DNA of 64,000 nucleotides from Vulcaniibacterium tengchongense (GCF_003814555.1 NZ_RKQN01000003.1:45611-109610), one strand, 5' to 3'. Positions 52,176 through 61,681 are shown, numbered from the stretch's first letter. Translations and numbers: made by a program. The notes: generated by a model from the sequence alone, not told the origin.

Positions 52176-53389
52176 AGGCGCTCGACGCCGCCGGCTGGCA
52201 TGCCGGCAACCGGGTGCGGTTGCTGGAGAACGGCGAGCAGTTCTTCGCCCGCGCGTTCGAGGCGATCCGGCACGCGCGCGAGGAAGTGCTGCTGGAGACC
52301 TTCATCCTGTTCGAGGACAAGGTCGGCCTGGAACTGCACCGGCACCTGGTCGACGCCGGCAAGCGCGGCGTGCGCGTGGAGGTCACCGTCGACGGCTACG
52401 GCTCGCCGCGCTTCTCGCCGGGGTTCCTCGAGGCCCTGGCCGAGGCCGGCGTGCGCTTCCGCGTGTTCGACCCCAAGCCGACCCTGTTCGGCCTGCGCCT
52501 GAACGTGTTCCGGCGGATGCATCGCAAGCTGCTGGTGGTCGACCGCCGGCTCGCCTTCGTCGGCGGCATCAACTACTCGGCCGATCACCTCAGCGACTTC
52601 GGCCCTGCCGCCAAGCGCGACTACGCGGTCGAGCTGGAAGGCCCGGCGGTCGGCGAGATCCGCGGGTTCCTGCTGGCCACGCTGCAACCGCCGCAACGGC
52701 GGGAGTGGCGGCCGCGCCGTGCCGCGACCGCGACCGCGCCGGCCGGCGACGCCGGCGGCGCGCGGGTGCTGTTCGAGTACCGCGACAACGCCGGCCGCTC
52801 GGCCGCGATCGAACGCCGCTACCGCGACGCCTTCGCCGCCGCCGAGCGGCGCATCGTGATCGCCAACGCCTACTTCTTCCCCAGCCATGGCTTCCTGCGC
52901 GACCTGCGCCGCGCGGCGCGGCGCTCGGTGGAGGTGGCGCTGATCGTGCAGGGCGAGCCGGACGTGCCGCTGGCGCTGTCCGCCGCGCGCGTGCTGTACC
53001 GCGAGCTGATGCAAGCCGGGGTGAGGATCTACGAATACTGCGAGCGGCCGTTCCACGGCAAGGTCGCGCTGATCGACGACGACTGGGCCACGGTCGGCTC
53101 CAGCAACCTCGACCCGCTCAGCCTGTCGCTGAACCTGGAGGCCAACGTCTTCATCCGCGACCGCGGGTTCAACCGCGAACTCGGCGCGCGCCTGGACGCG
53201 CTGATCCGCGACCATTGCCGGCTGGTCGAGGCGCAGGCGCTGCCGCCGCCGAACCCGCTGCGCAACCTCGTGGTGTCGGTGTTCTACCACGTGCTGCGCC
53301 ACTTCCCTTCCTGGGCCGGGCTGCTGCCGGCGCACACGCCCGACCTGGTGCTGGTGACCGCGCCGGACCCCGCGCGCCCGGAGGGCTGA
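52172..53389 (+). CDS. clsB: Cardiolipin synthase B
   Basis: 405 residues with two phospholipase-D-type HKD motifs: HRKLLVVDRRLAFVGGIN (H117) and HGKVALIDDDWATVGSSN (H295). No N-terminal membrane helices, as in ClsB and unlike ClsA. It makes cardiolipin from phosphatidylglycerol, and in E. coli ClsB can also make phosphatidylglycerol. The start overlaps ybhP and GGAGGC lies upstream. Confidence 0.92.
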   Translation: MKALDAAGWHAGNRVRLLENGEQFFARAFEAIRHAREEVLLETFILFEDKVGLELHRHLVDAGKRGVRVEVTVDGYGSPRFSPGFLEALAEAGVRFRVFDPKPTLFGLRLNVFRRMHRKLLVVDRRLAFVGGINYSADHLSDFGPAAKRDYAVELEGPAVGEIRGFLLATLQPPQRREWRPRRAATATAPAGDAGGARVLFEYRDNAGRSAAIERRYRDAFAAAERRIVIANAYFFPSHGFLRDLRRAARRSVEVALIVQGEPDVPLALSAARVLYRELMQAGVRIYEYCERPFHGKVALIDDDWATVGSSNLDPLSLSLNLEANVFIRDRGFNRELGARLDALIRDHCRLVEAQALPPPNPLRNLVVSVFYHVLRHFPSWAGLLPAHTPDLVLVTAPDPARPEG

Positions 53390-53390
53390 G

Positions 53391-54431
53391 ATGCTGCGCG
53401 GACACCGGCGCAGGCGCGTATTGCTGCGGATCGCCGCGCTGGCGTTCCTGGCCGGGGTGGGCGCGCTGATCGCCCGCCAAGCCGCCGCCATCGACTGGCC
53501 GGCCGTGGCCGATGCGGTCGCGCGCTATCGCCCGGGCCGGCTGGCCGCGGCCGCGGCGCTGGTCGCGCTCAGCTACCTGCTGTACTGCGGCTACGAGGTG
53601 GCGGCGCGGCGCTACGCCGGCCACGCCGTGCCGCTGCGCCTGACCGCGGCGGCCGGCTTCGTCGGCTACGCGTTCAACCTGAGCCTGGGCGCGCTGATCG
53701 GCGGCGGCGGCGTGCGCTACCGGCTGTATTCGCGCGCCGGGCTGCGCCTGGAGACGGTGCTGCGCATCGCCGCGTTCGCGGTGACCTGCAACTGGCTCGG
53801 CTGGCTGGTGCTGGCCGGCGGCGTGCTGCTGTGGCGCCCGCTGCTGCTGCCGGAGCGGCTGGGCGCCGGCGTCGGCGCGCTGCCAGGCGGCGCGCAGCGC
53901 GCGATCGCGCTGGCGCTGCTGTGCGTCGCCGCCGGCTACCTGCTGGCCTGCGCCCGCTGGCACGGCCACGCCTGGAGCCTGCGCGGGCGACGCCTGCAGC
54001 TGCCGACGCTGCCGGCCGCGGCGCTGCAGCTGGCGCTGTCGACGGCGAACTGGCTGGTGCTGGCCGCGCTGATCCACGTGCTGCTGCAGCAGCGCGTCGC
54101 CTACCCCGAGGTGCTGACGGTGATGCTGGTCGCGGCGGTGGCGGCGGCGATGGTGCACGTGCCGGCGGGCCTGGGCGCGCTCGAGGCGGTGTTCCTGGCG
54201 ATGCTGTCGCGGCGCGCGCCGCAGGCGGATCTGCTCGCGGCGCTGGCGGTGTACCGCGCGCTCTACCACGTCGCGCCGCTGCTGCTGGCCACGCTCGCGT
54301 ACTGGCCGCTGGAGCGCCGCCTGCGCGCGCTGCGCCATGCGCCGGCGCCGCGGCGCGGCGCGCACGAGCACGGCGGGCTTTCACGCGGGTTGGATCGCCG
54401 CCGTGCGACGGTGGCGCCGCGCGATTGCTGA
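53391..54431 (+). CDS. ybhN: YbhN/UPF0104-family membrane protein
   Basis: 346 residues with about eight hydrophobic helices, family of lysylphosphatidylglycerol-synthetase-like integral proteins lacking the catalytic domain. Signatures are YAFNLSLGALIGGGGVRYRLYSRAGL, spread over the third and fourth helices, and VPAGLGALEAVFLAML. It starts one base after clsB stops. In E. coli the homologue is linked to lipid transport or homeostasis; the role here follows from context. Confidence 0.87.
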   Translation: MLRGHRRRRVLLRIAALAFLAGVGALIARQAAAIDWPAVADAVARYRPGRLAAAAALVALSYLLYCGYEVAARRYAGHAVPLRLTAAAGFVGYAFNLSLGALIGGGGVRYRLYSRAGLRLETVLRIAAFAVTCNWLGWLVLAGGVLLWRPLLLPERLGAGVGALPGGAQRAIALALLCVAAGYLLACARWHGHAWSLRGRRLQLPTLPAAALQLALSTANWLVLAALIHVLLQQRVAYPEVLTVMLVAAVAAAMVHVPAGLGALEAVFLAMLSRRAPQADLLAALAVYRALYHVAPLLLATLAYWPLERRLRALRHAPAPRRGAHEHGGLSRGLDRRRATVAPRDC

Positions 54432-54483
54432 CCGCCCAACCCCGCGCGCCGCAGGCACGGCGCGCCCCGGCCTGGAGGTCCCC

Positions 54484-54717
54484 ATGGCGAAATGCGACGT
54501 CTGCGGCAACGACTACGACAAGGCCTTCACCATCCGCCAGGGCGACCGCGGCGGCACCTTCGATTCGTTCGAATGCGCGATCCACGCGCTGGCCCCGCGC
54601 TGCGCGCACTGCGGCTGCGCGGTGATCGGGCACGGCGCCGAGCACGACGGCCGCGTCTTCTGCTGCGCGCATTGCGCGCGCAGTTCCGGGGTCAAGGGCC
54701 TCGAAGACCGGATGTGA
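54484..54717 (+). CDS. Small cysteine-rich zinc-ribbon protein
   Basis: 77 residues. Likely zinc ligands are C4 and C7, then C31 and H34, C40, C43 and C45, and C60, C61 and C64, which looks like two linked treble-clef or ribbon units. Sequence around CDVCGNDYDKAF and FDSFECAIHALAPRC recurs in Xanthomonad and soil-bacterial small proteins, often annotated as metallothionein-like. CTGGAGG precedes the ATG. The role is unknown; metal buffering or regulation is possible. Confidence 0.75.
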   Translation: MAKCDVCGNDYDKAFTIRQGDRGGTFDSFECAIHALAPRCAHCGCAVIGHGAEHDGRVFCCAHCARSSGVKGLEDRM

Positions 54718-54722
54718 GGCGC

Positions 54723-55331
54723 TCAGCGCGCCTGCCGCGCGGGCCGCTCCGCGCGCCCGGCCTCGCGGCCCGGCTGCGGCGACGCGTCCGGCAGCGGCTG
54801 GCCGTCGAGCCCGAGCAGCGACCACCGGCCCCACTGATCGCGCACGCCGTGACCGGAGGTGCGCCCGGTGCCGCCGTCGCCGGAGTAGCGGTACAGCGGC
54901 TGGCCGCCGTAGGTCGCCTGCAAGGTGCCGTCGGCGCGCGGGACCACGCCGAGCCTGCCGCCGTCGATGCCCACGCCCGCCTGCGGCCGCTGGGTGCGCG
55001 CGATCACCGGCGGCCACACCTCCTCGCAGCGCGGGTCGCACTTGTTGCCGTCGCGATTGCCCTCCAGCGCGTAGACGGCGGCGCCGGAATTGTCGACCAC
55101 GTGGCCCGGCGCGGTGCGCGACATCGCCAGTTGCAGCGGCGCCTCGCCGGAGGCGGCCTCCATCGACGTGCCCTCGACGGGATCGCCGGAAGGCGCGGGC
55201 CGCGTGCTCGGCCCGGCCTCGCGCTGCGCCCGGGTGTCGTCGACGGCGCGGCGTTCCTGGCAGGCCACGAGCAACAGGACCGCCGAGGCCAAGGCGACCG
55301 CGCGCAGCGGAAGCTGGGTGATCATGGGCAT
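54723..55331 (-). CDS. COG4315-type lipoprotein
   Basis: 202 residues, or 200 if the second ATG at 55325 is used; both give the same lipobox (LLLVAC). The body has two repeat units of the secreted-repeat family: GHVVDNSGAAVYALEGNRDG, then CDPRCEEVWPPVIA, and VPRADGTLQATYGGQPLYRYS. The family is found in periplasmic or surface lipoproteins of unknown function. It is convergent with the zinc-ribbon gene (5-bp gap). No clear promoter was found. Confidence 0.78.
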   Translation of the reverse strand: MPMITQLPLRAVALASAVLLLVACQERRAVDDTRAQREAGPSTRPAPSGDPVEGTSMEAASGEAPLQLAMSRTAPGHVVDNSGAAVYALEGNRDGNKCDPRCEEVWPPVIARTQRPQAGVGIDGGRLGVVPRADGTLQATYGGQPLYRYSGDGGTGRTSGHGVRDQWGRWSLLGLDGQPLPDASPQPGREAGRAERPARQAR

Positions 55332-55464
55332 CGAATCGGTGGAAGTTCGCGGGGAACGTTACGCGCGCGCGCGTCCGATCGCCGTGAACGCGTCGTTGCC
55401 CCGGCCACGGCGGCGGCGTGCCGCTCGAGCGAGCGGCACGCGAAAGCCCCGCGCCCGCGCCGCG

Positions 55465-57159
55465 CTACGCCAGCGCCGCCTCGTGCACGCCGGCCACCGC
55501 GCGTCCGGACGGGTCGGCCATCTTCGCGAATGCCGCGTCCCAGGCGATCGCCGCCGGCGAGGAGCAGGCGATCGACTTGCCGCCCGGCACCGTCGCCGCG
55601 CAGGCCGGGCCCGGGTAGAACTGCTCGAAGATGTGCCGGTACAGATAGGCCTCCTTGGTCTGCGGCGGATTCACCGGGAACCGGCTGGCCGCGGCGGCGA
55701 ACACGCGGTCGCTGATCTGCGCCTCGGCGTGGGCCTTCAGGCCGTCGATCCAGCCGTAGCCGACGCCGTCGCTGAACTGCTCCTTCTGCCGCCACAGGAT
55801 CGAGTCGGGCAGGCAGCCGGCGAAGGCTTCGCGCAGGATCGCCTTCTCCATCCGCCGCCTTCCGTCCGGTCCGGTGCGCACCATCTTGTGCTTCGCGTCC
55901 ATGCGCATGGCCACGTCGAGGAACTCCACGTCCAGGAACGGCACCCGCGGCTCCACGCCCCAGGCCATCATCGACTTGTTGGCGCGCAGGCAGTCGTAGT
56001 GGTGCAGCGCGTCGAGCTTGCGCACGGTCTCGGCGTGGAACTCGCGCGCGTCCGGCGCTTTGTGGAAATACAGGTAGCCGCCGAACACCTCGTCGCTGCC
56101 CTCGCCGGACAGCACCATCTTCACGCCCATCGCCTTGATCCGCCGCGCCAGCAGGAACATCGGCGTGGACGCGCGCACCGTGGTCACGTCGTAGGTCTCG
56201 ATGTGGCGGATCACCTCCGGCAGCGCGTCCAGGCCTTCCTCGAAGGTGTAGGTGAAGCCGTGGTGCACGGTGCCCAGCGCCTTCGCGGCGACTTCCGCGG
56301 CGGCAAGATCGGGCGAGCCTTCCAGGCCGATCGCGAACGAATGCAGCCGCGGCCACCAGGCCTCGCTGGCGTCGTCGTCCTCGACGCGGCGGCGGGCGTA
56401 GCGCGCCGCGACCGCCGCCACCAGCGAGGAATCCAGCCCGCCGGAGAGCAGCACCCCGTAGGGCACGTCGGTCATCAGCTGGCGGTGCACGGCGCGCTCG
56501 AACGCCTCGCGCAGTTCCTGCAGCGGCACCTCCACGCCCTCGGTGGCGGCGTAATCGCGCCAGGGCCGCCGGTAGTAGCGCACCGGCGCGCCGCGGTCGC
56601 TGTCGTAGTAGTGGCCGGGCGGGAACGGCGCCACGTCGGCGCAGACGTCGGCCAGCGCCTTCATCTCCGAGGCCACGCACAGCCGGCCCTCGGCGTCGCG
56701 GCCCCAGTACAGCGGGCATACGCCGATCGGGTCGCGCGCGACCAGCACGCGGCCGCGCGCGCGGTCCCACAGGGCGAAGGCGAAGATGCCGTTGAGTTCG
56801 TCCAACCAGGCGCCGACGTCTTCGCGCTCGCGGTAGAGCGCGTTGATCACCTCGCAATCGGAGCCGGTCCGGAACGCGTACGGCCGCGCCAGGCGCTGCT
56901 TCAGCTCGCGGTGGTTGTAGATCTCGCCGTTCACCGCCAGCACCAGCGCGCCGTCGGCCGAGCGCAACGGCTGCGCGCCGCCGGCCGGGTCGACGATGGC
57001 GAGGCGTTCGTGGACGAGGATCGCGCCGTCGTCGGCGTGCACGCCGCTCCAGTCCGGGCCGCGGTGGCGCTGGCGCTGCGAGAGCTGCAGCGCGCGCTGA
57101 CGCAGCCGGGGAAGGTCGTCGCCGGCCTGCAGGCCGAAGATGCCGAGGATCGAACACAT
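55465..57159 (-). CDS. asnB: Glutamine-hydrolysing asparagine synthetase
   Basis: 564 residues. Cys2 after the initiator Met is the glutaminase nucleophile, as required. Glutaminase-domain motifs are RHRGPDWSG, RLAIVDP, LAVNGEIYNH and FRTGSDCEV. The synthetase domain has the PP-loop SGGLDSS (239-245) and LSGEGSDEVFGGY. It makes asparagine from aspartate, glutamine and ATP. The start at 57159, after a longer upstream frame, is fixed by Cys2 and by AGGAG nine bases before. Expression is probably controlled by the leader-peptide attenuator 50-230 bp upstream. Confidence 0.97.
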   Translation of the reverse strand: MCSILGIFGLQAGDDLPRLRQRALQLSQRQRHRGPDWSGVHADDGAILVHERLAIVDPAGGAQPLRSADGALVLAVNGEIYNHRELKQRLARPYAFRTGSDCEVINALYREREDVGAWLDELNGIFAFALWDRARGRVLVARDPIGVCPLYWGRDAEGRLCVASEMKALADVCADVAPFPPGHYYDSDRGAPVRYYRRPWRDYAATEGVEVPLQELREAFERAVHRQLMTDVPYGVLLSGGLDSSLVAAVAARYARRRVEDDDASEAWWPRLHSFAIGLEGSPDLAAAEVAAKALGTVHHGFTYTFEEGLDALPEVIRHIETYDVTTVRASTPMFLLARRIKAMGVKMVLSGEGSDEVFGGYLYFHKAPDAREFHAETVRKLDALHHYDCLRANKSMMAWGVEPRVPFLDVEFLDVAMRMDAKHKMVRTGPDGRRRMEKAILREAFAGCLPDSILWRQKEQFSDGVGYGWIDGLKAHAEAQISDRVFAAAASRFPVNPPQTKEAYLYRHIFEQFYPGPACAATVPGGKSIACSSPAAIAWDAAFAKMADPSGRAVAGVHEAALA

Positions 57160-57206
57160 GCGGAAGGACTCCTGAGGTGGGCTTGGGTTTTTTCGGAGGG
57201 CGAAAA

Positions 57207-57237
57207 GCACGAAGCCCGCGCTGGCGGCGCGGGCTTC
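57207..57237 (-). terminator. Attenuator terminator before asnB
   Basis: 10-bp perfect stem (GAAGCCCGCG and CGCGGGCTTC on the transcript, 57237-57228 and 57220-57211) with a 7-nt loop, followed by GTGCTTTT. It lies between the leader peptide and asnB. The GCCCGCG of its 5' arm can alternatively pair with CGCGGGC at 57282-57276, inside the leader coding region, which would form an antiterminator. Confidence 0.78.
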
Positions 57238-57265
57238 GAAGGCGGATCAGCGTTACAGACGCGCG

Positions 57266-57385
57266 CTAATCGCCGGCCCGCGGGAGGCTGGCGTTATTGC
57301 GGTTGTTGTTGCCCAGGCCGGCCACGGGCAGGCCGCCGCGGTGTGCGGCACGGGCGGCGCGGGCGTGGGCCTGGACGGAGGTCAT
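57266..57385 (-). CDS. Asparagine-rich leader peptide of asnB
   Basis: 39 residues, ending LPVAGLGNNNRNNASLPRAGD. Five Asn codons lie within six positions (26-28, 30 and 31; 57310-57293), exactly as regulatory amino-acid codons cluster in the his, trp and leu leader peptides. The ATG at 57385 has GGATC about nine bases before it, inside a small hairpin (57388-57410, 8-bp stem). A ribosome stalled at the first Asn codons would leave CGCGGGC (57282-57276) free to block the terminator. A ribosome reaching the stop codon would cover it. Attenuation by charged tRNA-Asn is therefore inferred. Confidence 0.75.
   Translation of the reverse strand: MTSVQAHARAARAAHRGGLPVAGLGNNNRNNASLPRAGD
57276..57282 (-). 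promoter_or_regulatory. Antiterminator strand within the asnB leader
   Basis: CGCGGGC on the transcript, about ten nucleotides after the last Asn codon. It is perfectly complementary to GCCCGCG (57234-57228) of the terminator 5' arm. The competing upstream hairpin that would sequester it during translation has not been resolved by eye. Confidence 0.6.
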
Positions 57386-57557
57386 GGCCCGATCCTGCTT
57401 GAGGATCGGGCGGAACGCAAGCGCCCGCGCGATCGGGGAGCGAGGGATGAGGAACGAGCGGCGCCCCGCCCGATCCCCGTTCGTTTCCCGTTCCTCCCCC
57501 ACGGTGGCCCCGGCGCGCCGGCAGCGCCTAAGCTTGGGCGACGGGGAGGACGAGCTC

Positions 57558-59888
57558 ATGGCGAAGTGGATCCGGCGCGGCCTGGTCGCGGTTCTGTCGG
57601 TGGCGTTGCTGGTGGCGCTGGCCGCGCTCGTCTTGCTGCGCGGCAGCCTGCCGGAGCTGGACGGCGAGGCGGCGCTGCCCGGCCTGGCGGCGCCGGTGCG
57701 GATCCAGCGCGACGCGCTCGGGGTCGCGACGATCGACGCCGCGGGCGAAGCCGACGCGATGCGCGCGCTCGGCTACCTGCATGCGCAGGAGCGCTACTTC
57801 GAGATGGACCTGATGCGGCGCACCGCCGCCGGCGAGCTCGCCGCGCTGTTCGGCCCGGTCGCGCTCGACGCGGACAGGCGCCACCGCATGCACCGCCTGC
57901 GCGCGCGGATCCAGGCCGACCCGGACGCGTTCCTCGGCGACAGGCGCGACGTCGCGCGCGCCTACGCCGAAGGCGTCAACGCCGGCCTGGCCGCGCTGGA
58001 GGTCCGGCCCTGGCCGTACCTGCTGCTGCGCGCGCGGCCCGAGCCGTGGCGGGTCGAGGACTCGCTCCTGGTCGGCTACACCATGTACTTCGACCTGCAG
58101 GACGAGGCCAACGCGCGCGAACTGGCGCTGTGGCGCATGCGCCCGCACCTGCCGCCGGCGCTGTTCGCCCTGCTCGCCCACGACGGCACGAGCTGGGATG
58201 CGCCGTTGATCGGCGGCGCCCGCGGCGACGCGGTCCTGCCGGGCGCGGCCGCGGTCGACCTGCGCCGGCTCCCCGCGCCGGCGTCGCCGCGGGCGGCCGC
58301 CCCGCGCCCGACGGAGGTCGGCAGCAACAACTTCGCCGTGTCCGGCGCGCTCACCGCCGACGGCCGCGCGATCGTCGCCGATGACATGCACCTGGGCCTG
58401 CGCGCGCCCAACCTCTGGTTCCGCGCGCGGCTGCGCTACGCCGATGCGCAGGCGGCGGGCGGCCGGGTGGACGCCGCCGGCTTCACCCTGCCCGGGCTGC
58501 CGGCGCTGGTGGTCGGCAGCAACGGCCACGTTGCCTGGGGGTTCACCAACAGCTACGGCGACTGGCTGGACTGGCGCCGCGAGCCGCCGTGCGCCGCGCG
58601 TTGCCCCGGCAGCGCGCGCCACGTCGAACGCATCCGCGTCGCCGGCGGCGACGCGGTCGCGCTGGAGATCGAGGAAACCGCCTGGGGCCCGGTGCTGCAC
58701 CGCGAGCGCGACGGCTCGCGCCTGGCGCTGCGCTGGAGCGCGCACCTGCCCGGCTCGCTGAACCTCGGCCTGGCCGACCTGGTCCGCGCCGGCGACCTCG
58801 ACCAGGCCCTGCGGCTCGCCGACCGCGCGGCGATCCCGGCGCAGAACCTGCTGATCGGCGACCGCAACGGCCGCATCGCCTGGAAGCTGCTCGGGCCGGT
58901 GCCGCGGCGCGCGCCGGGCTGCGGCGGCGCCGAGGTCGCGCCGGCGGACTGCGCGCCGTGGCCGCTGGCCGGCGCGTCCGGCCTGGCGCTGTCGGACCTG
59001 ACCCGCGCCTGGACCGCCAACAACCGCGTCGTCGACGGCGCGCTGCTGGCGCGCATCGGCGACGGCGGCTACGCCAACGGCGCCCGCGCCCGGCAGATCC
59101 GCGACGCGCTGTTCGCCAAGCCGCGTTTCGCCGAGCGCGACCTGCTCGCGATCCAGCTCGACGACCGGGCGGTGTTCCTGGAGCGCTGGTGGCGCCTGCT
59201 CGGCGAGCGCGCCCGCGCCGGCGGCACGCCCGCGTTGCGCGAGCTGGCCGACGCGGCCGCGCACTGGAGTGGCCGCGCCGACGTCGGCTCGACCGGCTAC
59301 CGGATCGTGCGTGCCTGGCGCCTGGCCGTGCACGAGCGCCTGCTCGACGGCCTGGCGGCGCCGGCGCGCGCGGCGCTCGGCGACGGTTTCGCCCTGCCCG
59401 ACCCGCCGCAGTTCGAGGGCGTGGCCTGGCCGCTGGTGGCGCGGCGCCCGCCGCACCTGCTGCCGCGGCGCTTCCCCAGCTGGGAGGCGCTGTTCGAGGA
59501 CGCCGCGCGCGAGGTGCGCGACGAACTGCGCGCACGCGGCCCGCTGGCGCAGCGCACCTGGGGCGAGCGCAACACCGCGGCGATCTGCCATCCGCTCGCC
59601 GCGGCGCTGCCCGGCTTCGCCCGCGGCCTGCTGTGCATGCCGGCTGAGCCGCTGCCCGGCGATACGCACATGCCGCGGGTGCAGCGCCCGGATTTCGGCG
59701 CCTCCGAACGCATGGTGGTGGCGCCCGGCCACGAAGCCGACGGCATCGTGCACATGCCCGGCGGCCAGAGCGGGCATCCGCTGTCGCCGTTCTGGGGCGC
59801 CGGGCACCGGGACTGGGCGCAGGGCCGGCCGACGCCGTTCCTGCCGGGGCAGCCCCGACACGAGTTGCGCCTGCGCCCGGCCCGCTGA
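57558..59888 (+). CDS. Penicillin-acylase-family amidase (Ntn hydrolase)
   Basis: 776 residues. A long N-terminal hydrophobic segment (LVAVLSVALLVALAALVLL) serves as signal or anchor. The alpha-subunit region contains RDALGVATIDA and GYLHAQERYFEMDLMRR. The autoprocessing site is VGSNNFAVSG with the catalytic N-terminal Ser at S256 of the precursor. The beta-subunit region includes DDMHLGLRAPNLWFRARL and GFTNSYGDW. The enzyme cleaves amides, perhaps acyl-homoserine lactones (PvdQ/QuiP type) or beta-lactam side chains; the substrate is not determined. GGGGAGGA precedes the ATG at 57558. TAAGCT about 25 bp upstream may be a -10 box. Confidence 0.9.
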   Translation: MAKWIRRGLVAVLSVALLVALAALVLLRGSLPELDGEAALPGLAAPVRIQRDALGVATIDAAGEADAMRALGYLHAQERYFEMDLMRRTAAGELAALFGPVALDADRRHRMHRLRARIQADPDAFLGDRRDVARAYAEGVNAGLAALEVRPWPYLLLRARPEPWRVEDSLLVGYTMYFDLQDEANARELALWRMRPHLPPALFALLAHDGTSWDAPLIGGARGDAVLPGAAAVDLRRLPAPASPRAAAPRPTEVGSNNFAVSGALTADGRAIVADDMHLGLRAPNLWFRARLRYADAQAAGGRVDAAGFTLPGLPALVVGSNGHVAWGFTNSYGDWLDWRREPPCAARCPGSARHVERIRVAGGDAVALEIEETAWGPVLHRERDGSRLALRWSAHLPGSLNLGLADLVRAGDLDQALRLADRAAIPAQNLLIGDRNGRIAWKLLGPVPRRAPGCGGAEVAPADCAPWPLAGASGLALSDLTRAWTANNRVVDGALLARIGDGGYANGARARQIRDALFAKPRFAERDLLAIQLDDRAVFLERWWRLLGERARAGGTPALRELADAAAHWSGRADVGSTGYRIVRAWRLAVHERLLDGLAAPARAALGDGFALPDPPQFEGVAWPLVARRPPHLLPRRFPSWEALFEDAAREVRDELRARGPLAQRTWGERNTAAICHPLAAALPGFARGLLCMPAEPLPGDTHMPRVQRPDFGASERMVVAPGHEADGIVHMPGGQSGHPLSPFWGAGHRDWAQGRPTPFLPGQPRHELRLRPAR

Positions 59889-60033
59889 GGGCGACCGTGG
59901 CCCTCCGCCCTGCCCTTTCTCACGCAAGCGGGCGAGGGATTCCCCGGGCGCCGCGGCCGGCAATGCGCGACGACGCGGCCCCAAGCCCCGCCTCGGGTCT
60001 CGCGGTCGGCGCCGATGCGGCGACGAGTCCAAA

Positions 60034-60068
60034 GCCCCGCAAGCGGGAGAGGGGTTGGGGCGAGGGCG
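60034..60068. repeat. REP-like extragenic element
   Basis: CCCCGCAAGCGGGAGAGGGG followed by TTGGGGCGAGGGC, between the amidase and dapE. A related degenerate copy lies at about 59920-59945 (TCACGCAAGCGGGCGAGGGA). CGCTTGCGGG-type hairpins of this kind are dispersed in Xanthomonadaceae genomes, usually between convergent genes. Confidence 0.5.
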
Positions 60069-61199
60069 CTAGCCCAGCAAACGCGCGATCAACGCCAGAT
60101 ACAGTTCCGGCAGCGCCTCCAGGTCGGCCACGCGCACGTGCTCGTCGACCTTGTGGATGCTGGCGTTGACCGGGCCGATCTCCACGCATTGCGCGCCCAG
60201 CGGCGCGATGAAGCGGGCGTCGGAGGTGCCGCCGCCGGTGCTCTCCTCCGGCGCGGCCCCGGCGAAACGCGCCAGCACCTCGCGCGCGGCCACGCGCAGC
60301 GGGCCCTCCGGGGTGTAGAACGGCTCGCCGCTGCGGTGCCAGGCGACCGCGTAATCGAGGCCATGCGCGCGCAGGACGGCCTCGCATTCGCGCTCCAGCC
60401 GCGCCGCCGTCCAGTGCGGGTTGTAGCGCAGGTTGAACAGCACCTGCAGCTCGCCCGGGATCACGTTGTTGGCGCCGGTGCCGGCGTGCACGTTGCTGAC
60501 CTGCAGGCTGGTGGGCGGGAAGCTCTCGTACCCTTCGTCCCAACGCCGCGCGGCCAGTTCGGCCAGCGCCGGCAGCGCCTGGTGCACCGGGTTGCGCGCC
60601 TTTTCCGGGTAGGCGACGTGGCCCTGCACGCCGCGCACGCGCAACGTCGCCGAGAGGCTGCCGCGGCGCCCGACGCGCAGCAGGTCGCCGAGGACCTGCT
60701 TCGACGAGGGTTCGCCGGTGACGCACCAGTCGAGGCGCTCCCCGCGTGCGCGGAAGGTCTCCGCGACCCTGCGCACGCCGTCGATCGCATCGCCTTCCTC
60801 GTCCGAGGTCAGCAGGATCGCGAGCCGGCCGGCGTGCCCGGGGCGCGCCCGCACGAAGCGCTCGGCGGCGACCACGAACGCCGCCACGCTGCCCTTCATG
60901 TCCGCCGCGCCGCGGCCGTACAGCACGCCGTCGCGGACCTGCGGCGCGAACGGATCGCTGGCCCAGGCCTCGCGCGGGCCGGGCGGCACCACGTCGGTAT
61001 GGCCGAGCAGCACCAGCGTCGGCGCGCCGGCCTCGCCATGCGTCGCCCACAGGTTGTCGACCGCGCCGAAGCGCAGGCGCTCGCAACGGAAGCCGGCCGC
61101 TTCCAGCCGCCGCGCGAGCAGCGCCTGGCAGCCGGCGTCGTCCGGCGTCACCGAGGGGCGCGCGATCAGGTCGCAGGCCAGGTCGAGGACGTCGCTCAT
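60069..61199 (-). CDS. dapE: Succinyl-diaminopimelate desuccinylase
   Basis: 376 residues. M20-family metal ligands and catalytic residues are visible: H67 in [10 protein letters not shown]100 in [11 protein letters not shown]134/E135 in TSDEEGDA, and the second metal region in [20 protein letters not shown] and [10 protein letters not shown] close the fold. It hydrolyses N-succinyl-LL-diaminopimelate in lysine and peptidoglycan synthesis. The order dapE, ArsC-like, dapD, glnD is typical of Xanthomonadaceae. Confidence 0.96.
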   Translation of the reverse strand: MSDVLDLACDLIARPSVTPDDAGCQALLARRLEAAGFRCERLRFGAVDNLWATHGEAGAPTLVLLGHTDVVPPGPREAWASDPFAPQVRDGVLYGRGAADMKGSVAAFVVAAERFVRARPGHAGRLAILLTSDEEGDAIDGVRRVAETFRARGERLDWCVTGEPSSKQVLGDLLRVGRRGSLSATLRVRGVQGHVAYPEKARNPVHQALPALAELAARRWDEGYESFPPTSLQVSNVHAGTGANNVIPGELQVLFNLRYNPHWTAARLERECEAVLRAHGLDYAVAWHRSGEPFYTPEGPLRVAAREVLARFAGAAPEESTGGGTSDARFIAPLGAQCVEIGPVNASIHKVDEHVRVADLEALPELYLALIARLLG

Positions 61200-61330
61200 C
61201 GCCTGCCCCCGGGACGGGCAACGCGGTGAAGAGGAACGGGGAACGAGAGCCGGTCGCGGCGCTTGCGCTGCCCGTCCCCGGCGTTCCCCGTACGCCTTCC
61301 GTCGATCTCCATGCCTTCCTCCGCTGCGTT

Positions 61331-61681
61331 TCAGCCGAAACGCCGCTTGAAGCCGTTGTCGCTGAAGCCCTGGCTGACCTCGCCGTCATCGGTGACCACC
61401 ACCGGCCGGCGGATCAGCTGCGGGTACTCCTTCAGCAGCAGCTTCCACTCGGCGTCCGAACCGGGGGTCTTGCGGTTCGGCGGCAGGTTGCGCCAGGTGG
61501 TCGAGGACTTGTTGATCATCGCGTCCCAGCCGCCGAGCTTGTCCTTCCACTCGGCCAGCGTCTCCGGCGACTGGCGGTGGTCGCGATAGTCGACGAAGGT
61601 GTGGGCGACGCCGAAGCGGTCGAGCCACTTCCGCGCTTTCTTGCAGGTGTCGCAGTTGTCCAGTCCGTACAGCGTCGTCAT
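61331..61681 (-). CDS. ArsC/Spx-family protein (YffB-like)
   Basis: 116 residues. The CxxC motif is [12 protein letters not shown] (C10, C13); [10 protein letters not shown] and [11 protein letters not shown] are conserved in the YffB/ArsC-like branch. It is not a true arsenate reductase, as no ars genes adjoin and it lies between dapE and dapD. A role in thiol-redox or glutathione-linked chemistry is suggested for the family but not established. The ATG at 61681 opens directly on the conserved [10 protein letters not shown] start. Confidence 0.87.
   Translation of the reverse strand: MTTLYGLDNCDTCKKARKWLDRFGVAHTFVDYRDHRQSPETLAEWKDKLGGWDAMINKSSTTWRNLPPNRKTPGSDAEWKLLLKEYPQLIRRPVVVTDDGEVSQGFSDNGFKRRFG

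Noticed and set aside
60028-60068. CRISPR-like short repeats near dapE
   Set aside because: Only two degenerate copies without regular spacing; they fit dispersed REP-type elements.
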